DNA of 64,000 nucleotides from Nymphaea colorata. Taxonomy: Eukaryota > Streptophyta > Magnoliopsida > Nymphaeales > Nymphaeaceae. The stretch lies in contig NC_045140.1 in NCBI RefSeq assembly GCF_008831285.2, positions 1,095,528-1,159,527 on the forward strand, given 5' to 3'. The first letter of the stretch is position 1, and every line of letters begins with the position of its first letter. The translations under genes and the position numbers were made by a program. Of the stretch, positions 57,190 through 64,000 are shown in pieces. The notes under the pieces are model-generated. The model ran no database searches. It worked only from the letters and a program-made list of their open reading frames with translations, and was not told the DNA's origin.

Positions 57190-58485
57190 AGAGTGCACTG
57201 ACATATGCTCATGTGAACTTGTTCAGTATATCATGTCTACTCTTCTGTGCCACCTTTCTCTATCTCTTTTTTCTTTTATAGCACCTGAAGAATATAAAAA
57301 ATCGCTTACCTATCAACATGATCCTTTTTGTTTACCAAAATTAAGAGAATCAGAACTGTTTTTTAAGAAACAAATTCCCAGCGACCCTTACCGTTGATGC
57401 TTTATGAGACAAAAATGACCTTCTCGAGAATTATTTTTCCACGAGTTCGCCACTCTCCCTCCCCCAACTAATAAGAGAAAGCATATATTTCTTATTTATT
57501 TTTTTTTTGAGGGATGAAGCACCCTAAAATTGTAATGAACCTCATTGCATATTATGTATAACTTATTGTACTTGGTGATTATTAACAATTACTTGCACAA
57601 TTTTACACCCATAAAAGTGTCTTCCATAGTTACAAAACTTGCACATTGATACATACGATACGAGGGTTTGGAATAAGGGTCTCAATACATTCTGGACAAC
57701 GTCATTTATTTGTCTCAGTCCATTGCAACAAACACAGGAAATCTTTTAGATTGAAGAAAATGCTGTAAAATATAAGTATGTATGATCAAATTCAATAGAA
57801 ATATAACTAGAGATCATCATAGTTGTTCAATCATGACAACTAAAGATGATATAAATTATTCTTCAGAACCGTTCAACCAAGATCATGCTGAAGATGGAAG
57901 AAAACAACTGGTAGAGATGATAATAAAGGTGATGTTGATTGCCACTTCAAGCTGTGCTGCTTTAGTCATGCGTTCGTCTTTTGCCTTCTAAAGATCTTGT
58001 AATTTAACATCATTTCAGATATTTTTAGATTAATATCAGCTGGCAGCGCCTCCCTGTAGAGGAGAAGACCACAGTCCATCTCGTTTGCATAAAAAAAACA
58101 TTAATTTATTAATGATTTATTTAGTAAGTGTTGCTTTGATTATTTCTGTTCAATCCATTTTTAACCTTCAAAAGTTGAGCAATGATTTATTACCGTTTTT
58201 GTATTCAAGAAAATGGTTATAATCATTCTGTATATTTTTTTACTAATTTTCTTATTAAATCTGTCATATAAATGTGAAGTTTACAAAACATTGAATAATG
58301 GCACCAAAATAGCATTTTTTAAGCCTATAACGAAGATTTTTTAGAAGTTTAATAATCCATAATGATAAACCTGTTAGTTTACGAAGCTTGTCATATACGC
58401 TGACTTTCATAGTTTTACACATGAAAAAATCTAATGCAAAAGTATGTAATTTGACTAATCATTCAATTGGTGTCCTACTTATTTG
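57190..58485. other. Intergenic, no supported gene
   Basis: AT-rich sequence with no recognisable coding or repeat structure. Confidence 0.45.
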
Positions 58486-58487
58486 TC

Positions 58488-59900
<1,413 letters not shown>

Positions 59901-61673
59901 ATGATGGAGGAGCAGCCGCAGCAGCAGAGGACGCTGAAGGAGACCCTCGATGTGGCGCTCTTCTTAGCCGGGCGCATCCGCAAGGCCGTGGAGGAGGCGG
60001 GCTCCTTCAAGCAGGAGTGCTACGAGGTGCTCCGTCTTGTTGATTCTCTTGCGGACATGCTGCGGTCGGCCGCCCAGTTGCCGCCGGCGGCCGTGTACGA
60101 GCGCCCAATGCGCCGAATCGTGATGGAAGTCATCAAGAACCTCGACCGGGCCCTCGCCCTGGTGCGCAAGTGCAAAGGCAGCTTCTTCCTGATGCGGCTC
60201 ATAACCATCACGAACGTCGCCGACTTCCGCAAGGTATCGACCATTCTCGAAAACTCCAACGGCGACATGGAGTGGCTGCTTGACGTCTGCAAGGTGTCGT
60301 CCTCCTCCTCCGGCTGCGGCCTCAGCCTCCCGCCCATCGCTAGCACCGACCCCATCCTCTCCTGGGTTTGGAGCTATATCGCCCTCGTCCAGAACGGCTG
60401 CCTGGACGATCGGATTGACGCCGCCAACGGCCTCGCCTCACTAGCTGCAGACAACGCCCGCAACGGTAAGATAATCATCGAGGAAGGTGGAGTTGCCCCT
60501 TTGTTGAAGCTATTGAAGGATGGTGGTGCTCTGCCCGACGCTCAGCTCGCCGCTGCGAGGGCCATCGCCAGTCTGGCGACCAACCCTGAGCGTGTACGGC
60601 AGATTGCGGAAGAGCGCGCGGTACCCACAATCGTTCAGTGCCTCTATAGCTCGCCAGTGGCGGTCCAGGTGGTGGTGGCGTCGCTCGTGGCGGAGATGGC
60701 CGCACATGAATCCTCGACTAGGGATGAGTTTGCGAGGGAAAATGCGATCAGGCCGCTGGTGCTGGTGCTCTCCTCGGGGATGGAGGAGGATGTGAGCGTT
60801 TCGAAGCCGACCAACATGCATTCGCTAGTACAGTCGAGTATCAGGGTGAGCAAGGAAAAAGGGATAGCGGCGGGCAGGCGGCCCTACGACGGCGGCAAGT
60901 TGGCGAATTTGGAGCAGGAGGACCCGGCTGTGAGGGCCGAGCTGATGGTCAATTGCTCTAGGGCAATGTGGATGCTGGCCAGGGGGAGCGACGCAAATAG
61001 CCGCAGGATAACGGAGACCAGAGGGTTGATGTGCTTGGCGAAGATCATCGAGAAGGAGCAAGGAGAATTTCAGTACAACTGCTTGATGGCTGTCAGCGAG
61101 ATTGCAGCTGCCGCCGAGGCGAACGCAGACCTCCGGCGGGCCACTTTCAAGACGAATTCCCCTGCTGCCAAAGCAGTGGTAGACCAACTTATCAGATTGA
61201 CACAAGACGGCAGTCCGTTGCTTCAAAGTCCAGCCATGAAGTCGATCGGCTCCTTGTCTCGGACCTTCCCTGCTCGAGAAACTCGCGTTCGTAGGCCTCT
61301 CGTGAACAATTTGTCTCATAAGGATACGAGTGTGGTGGCTGAGGCCGCATCTGCATTGGGGAAGTTCGCAAACCCAGAAAATTTCCTTTGCGTAGAGCAC
61401 TCTAAGGCCATTATCGAGTTTGGAGCGGTCCCCCTTCTCGGGAGACTATTGAAATCAGGTGAAAAGGTACAGACGGCTGCCGTTGTTCTTCTCTGTTATT
61501 TGGCCATACATGTTAGCAACAGTGAGGAATTGAAGCAGGCCGATGCGTTGGGCGGATTAAAGTCGCAGTCATCTCATCATCCTTTCCATAGGGAATTGAT
61601 TCATAAGGCCATTTACCAACTTGAACTCTACAAAGGTGGAAATAATAATCATATTCAAACGCATGACAGATGA
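59901..61673 (+). CDS. Armadillo-Repeat-Only-like protein
   Basis: The 590-residue intronless reading frame starts MMEEQPQQQRTL. A second Met follows immediately, and either could be used. Residues 10-135 form the helical N-terminal domain typical of this plant family: GSFKQECYEVLRLVDSLADM, then YERPMRRIVMEVIKNLDRAL, then FRKVSTILENSNGDMEWLL. From about residue 160 to the end there are armadillo-type helical repeats, such as DDRIDAANGLASLAADNARN followed by KIIIEEGGVAPLLKLLKDGG. In Arabidopsis the related ARO proteins act at the plasma membrane in tip growth of pollen tubes and root hairs, through ROP GTPase regulators. That role for this protein is inferred. It lacks a U-box. Codon use is strongly GC-rich, unlike the surrounding DNA. 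No lesion was seen. Confidence 0.88.
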   Translation: MMEEQPQQQRTLKETLDVALFLAGRIRKAVEEAGSFKQECYEVLRLVDSLADMLRSAAQLPPAAVYERPMRRIVMEVIKNLDRALALVRKCKGSFFLMRLITITNVADFRKVSTILENSNGDMEWLLDVCKVSSSSSGCGLSLPPIASTDPILSWVWSYIALVQNGCLDDRIDAANGLASLAADNARNGKIIIEEGGVAPLLKLLKDGGALPDAQLAAARAIASLATNPERVRQIAEERAVPTIVQCLYSSPVAVQVVVASLVAEMAAHESSTRDEFARENAIRPLVLVLSSGMEEDVSVSKPTNMHSLVQSSIRVSKEKGIAAGRRPYDGGKLANLEQEDPAVRAELMVNCSRAMWMLARGSDANSRRITETRGLMCLAKIIEKEQGEFQYNCLMAVSEIAAAAEANADLRRATFKTNSPAAKAVVDQLIRLTQDGSPLLQSPAMKSIGSLSRTFPARETRVRRPLVNNLSHKDTSVVAEAASALGKFANPENFLCVEHSKAIIEFGAVPLLGRLLKSGEKVQTAAVVLLCYLAIHVSNSEELKQADALGGLKSQSSHHPFHRELIHKAIYQLELYKGGNNNHIQTHDR

Positions 61674-64000
61674 ATCGATCAACGGAACCAGTTTTTGATA
61701 AGTCTGCAAGAGGTTTGAGGCGTACCCAATGCCACTGCTTTCGGAGTTCCCTTTGGCACAACCCGATTGACTCAATGGTGTTCTTTTATTTAAGCAGAAT
61801 CCTCTGAGTCTTTGGTTGGAAATCTGGAGAAGAAATGTTTTCCTTGTCACCTCTCTAGGGGAGATTGTTCCATTTCAACGGAAATGCTGGATTTGGAGAG
61901 TACTGCTTCTCTCTAGCAAAATGGGTCCAGTTTGTAAAGCTTGTTAATGATTGAAAGTCAAACAGTCACCTGTATTTATTATGCTTTTCATTCTTGACAG
62001 TGAGACCCATGTTTTCTGGTTGATGATGCTGGTGCGCACCTTTTCTTACCAAAATCAACTTCCTGCTTTTACTGTGAAAACAGTGCATCATCTTGTAACA
62101 TTTGCATTATCCGCCCATATGCAAAGTTGGTCTAACCTCAGGTCCTTGTTTGCTGACGAGGAGGAAATAAAGGAAGCCGGTTTCATGTTATGACTATATT
62201 TTTGTGCCGATCAGGAATATCCCTTATAAGGTAACTTTTGTCCCGTTGTCTTCTTCAATTGATGCTATAGGCAGCATTGAAGTATGGAAATTCCACTGCA
62301 AATTTTTGTATTATACAGTTCATTTGTGACACTTCTTCCGCAATTTATGCTTTTTGGTGCATTACAATTCTTATTTTTGTTTTCCTCATGAAGCATCAAG
62401 ATCGTATTCGCTGTCTGGTGCTTCTACTAACCATAATTGAATGTGAATACTTAATAAGATGCTTTCATGTAAGTAGCTATAGGGTATTGATAGCTTTCAC
62501 CCACACATTGACACATGCCAAGACATCCATGAACAACAGAAGTATGATCATGCAATACCATTTTCCCCTTGTAAAACATCTGTCACTTATATGTGCCTCG
62601 CTTCTCTGTATCTTTGTTGGAAATTTACTGTGGAAGTCTGCAAACCAAATGTCTGAAAGAGGTTACTGTAGTCCTGTGAAGACTTTAATAAACAAATCTA
62701 CAATCTGGGGCCGGGAAATGAGCCGATCTGCTGGTGGCTCATCTCAGATTTTCATGAGAAGTGCTTGTTCAAGATCATCTAACGGGATTCGGTGAGCAAA
62801 GGTTGACTCGTACATGTAAATAAATGAGCCAAGGATGAACAGCAGCCTTGGCTCAGCTTGACTAGGCTTATAATAGCAATACACATACATTATGTATTCA
62901 TTGCTTGTTTATACATTTACCTTATAGTTCTATGTGCACGTTATGCATGTCATATGTTTTGCTCATTATGGTAGACATATATATGTTATGTCATTCATAT
63001 ATTCTAAAAGAATAGGTTGCTTGATTTGGCTCTCAAAATTTGAGCTTAGGCTTGGGCCATTCGTAATCTTTTTTCCTTTTTCTTTTTTTTTGACCCATCT
63101 GTCGACAAGTTTTCATTCTTAATGAATGATACTGAACATCAGTATCTGGGCTTTTTTTTATCAGCCCTACCGGGCACTCTCATTTTGATATTTGACTCGG
63201 TATACTTGTTTTGGAAACCTGTTGGCAAACAAGTAAATCAAATAATTTCATCCATCTCTTGTACTGCTTTTAAGTGAAATCCAAGATCAGGCAACTGCAC
63301 TGTGGCATACGCAGTGGAAGAGCTTGCTATGGAATTACTTCTTATCGACATGGTATAAACTATCAAGTACTGAATCATCTAGGTTGCATGGATGCAAGTT
63401 TCAGTGTATAAACGAGTGGAGGCCTTGGAAGCCATTTGATGGTAATTTCAGAATTCTTACTCACTTGCCATGGCTATTTGGGTCACAGTTGCATTAAAGA
63501 TTCTGTCTACTAAAACGTAGCTGGATGGTGAAATTTTTGTTCTTTTTGCCTTTGCCAGGCTCACCAATAGCGACACTGGTATTAAGGATCTGTACAAGCA
63601 GCGGCTGATATTGTTCTACACACGTTCAGTGAATGGTAGCCTGCGGGCATCTTCATGTATTGTATTACCTTGGTAAGTGGACCCAGTGCCAAAATTTCTT
63701 AACCAATGTTTTGTGAACGTCTAGAATAATGCATATAACATTGACATGAACTCATGATGATTGGAAGCAGCTTTTTTCGTTAAAAGTTAGATATGGTATG
63801 ACTTGGACAAATGTTGCTCCACCAAAAGAGTTGCAGGTGTGCTGCAAATGTGACGGTCTCAGACTGTTCAGTAGATGATGAATCTGAATGTTTAATTTGT
63901 AACACAACTGTGTCAATTCTAGCAACGTATCAAATCCCAAGTTTGTACTGCTAATTCATTACAGGGTGGTAGCTAAAGAGTGGATGCCGATCAGAAGAAT
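61674..64000. other. 3' flank of the ARM-repeat gene, no further supported gene
   Basis: AT-rich sequence. Two exon-like stretches (about 62690-62792, ending before GTGAGC, and 63562-63673, between an AG and GTAAGT) have splice-like borders. I recognise no protein in them and cannot connect them. They could be spliced 3' UTR or part of a gene that continues past the window end. Confidence 0.35.

Noticed and set aside
62277-62795. 172-residue open frame downstream of the ARM-repeat gene
   Set aside because: Cys/Ile/Phe-rich composition with no domain. It lies in AT-rich flank and is probably chance.
63562-63673. Exon-like block between AG and GTAAGT
   Set aside because: Splice borders alone are weak evidence. 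The translation is not recognisable and no partner exon was found.

Overview
The window looks like nuclear DNA of a flowering plant. The reasons are split genes with GT-AG introns and an AT-rich background. It also has long (TA)n and (CT)n microsatellites, many transposon remnants, and plant-specific families (B3 domain, pentatricopeptide-repeat E motifs, Armadillo-Repeat-Only protein, alpha-type phospholipase D). I could not fix the species. There is no prokaryotic operon structure, no CRISPR array and no rRNA or tRNA gene that I could support.

Five genes look intact. (1) 6635-9266, minus: a three-exon phospholipase D closest to PLD epsilon / PLD alpha 4, rebuilt to 747 residues with both HKD motifs. 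(2) 12885-13355, minus: an intronless class I cytosolic small heat-shock protein of 156 residues with heat-shock elements and a TATA box upstream. (3) 23958-25319, minus: an intronless F-box/leucine-rich-repeat protein of 453 residues. (4) 42976-55195, plus: a seven-exon 5-formyltetrahydrofolate cyclo-ligase of 280 residues, whose exons join in frame across 12.2 kb. (5) 59901-61673, plus: an intronless Armadillo-Repeat-Only-like protein of 590 residues. They are unrelated housekeeping, stress and signalling genes, not a pathway cluster.

Between them lie gene relics and mobile DNA. At 15.5-17.3 kb are two tandem, broken B3-domain genes. A segment downstream of the heat-shock gene is duplicated at about 11.7-12.7 kb and 17.6-19.7 kb. 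At 30.7-31.6 kb is a processed-looking pseudogene of GABA transaminase. At 32346-37846 is a minus-strand LINE bounded by 17-bp target-site duplications, with its reverse-transcriptase core deleted. At 40.56-41.1 kb is a broken PPR gene tail.

The most striking part is intron 2 of the cyclo-ligase gene (46955-53728). It holds a 455-bp TRIM element (two 190-bp LTRs, an initiator-Met primer-binding site, TSD TACAT). It also holds a nested pair of hAT-type DNA transposons. The outer one (48621-53173, TSD ATTGCAGA) carries a GC-rich gene-like fragment. It is interrupted by an inner autonomous-type hAT (49617-53079, TSD ATCAATAG) encoding a BED/DUF659/hATC transposase with two single-base frameshifts. 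All flanking coding exons and splice sites remain intact.

Non-genic stretches are mostly AT-rich, with MITE families, hairpins and microsatellites listed individually. The last 2.3 kb (61674-64000) holds no gene I could support. I found no convincing wholly new system. The best candidates for novelty are the nested hAT pair with captured fragment, the TRIM, and several small hairpin or MITE families.
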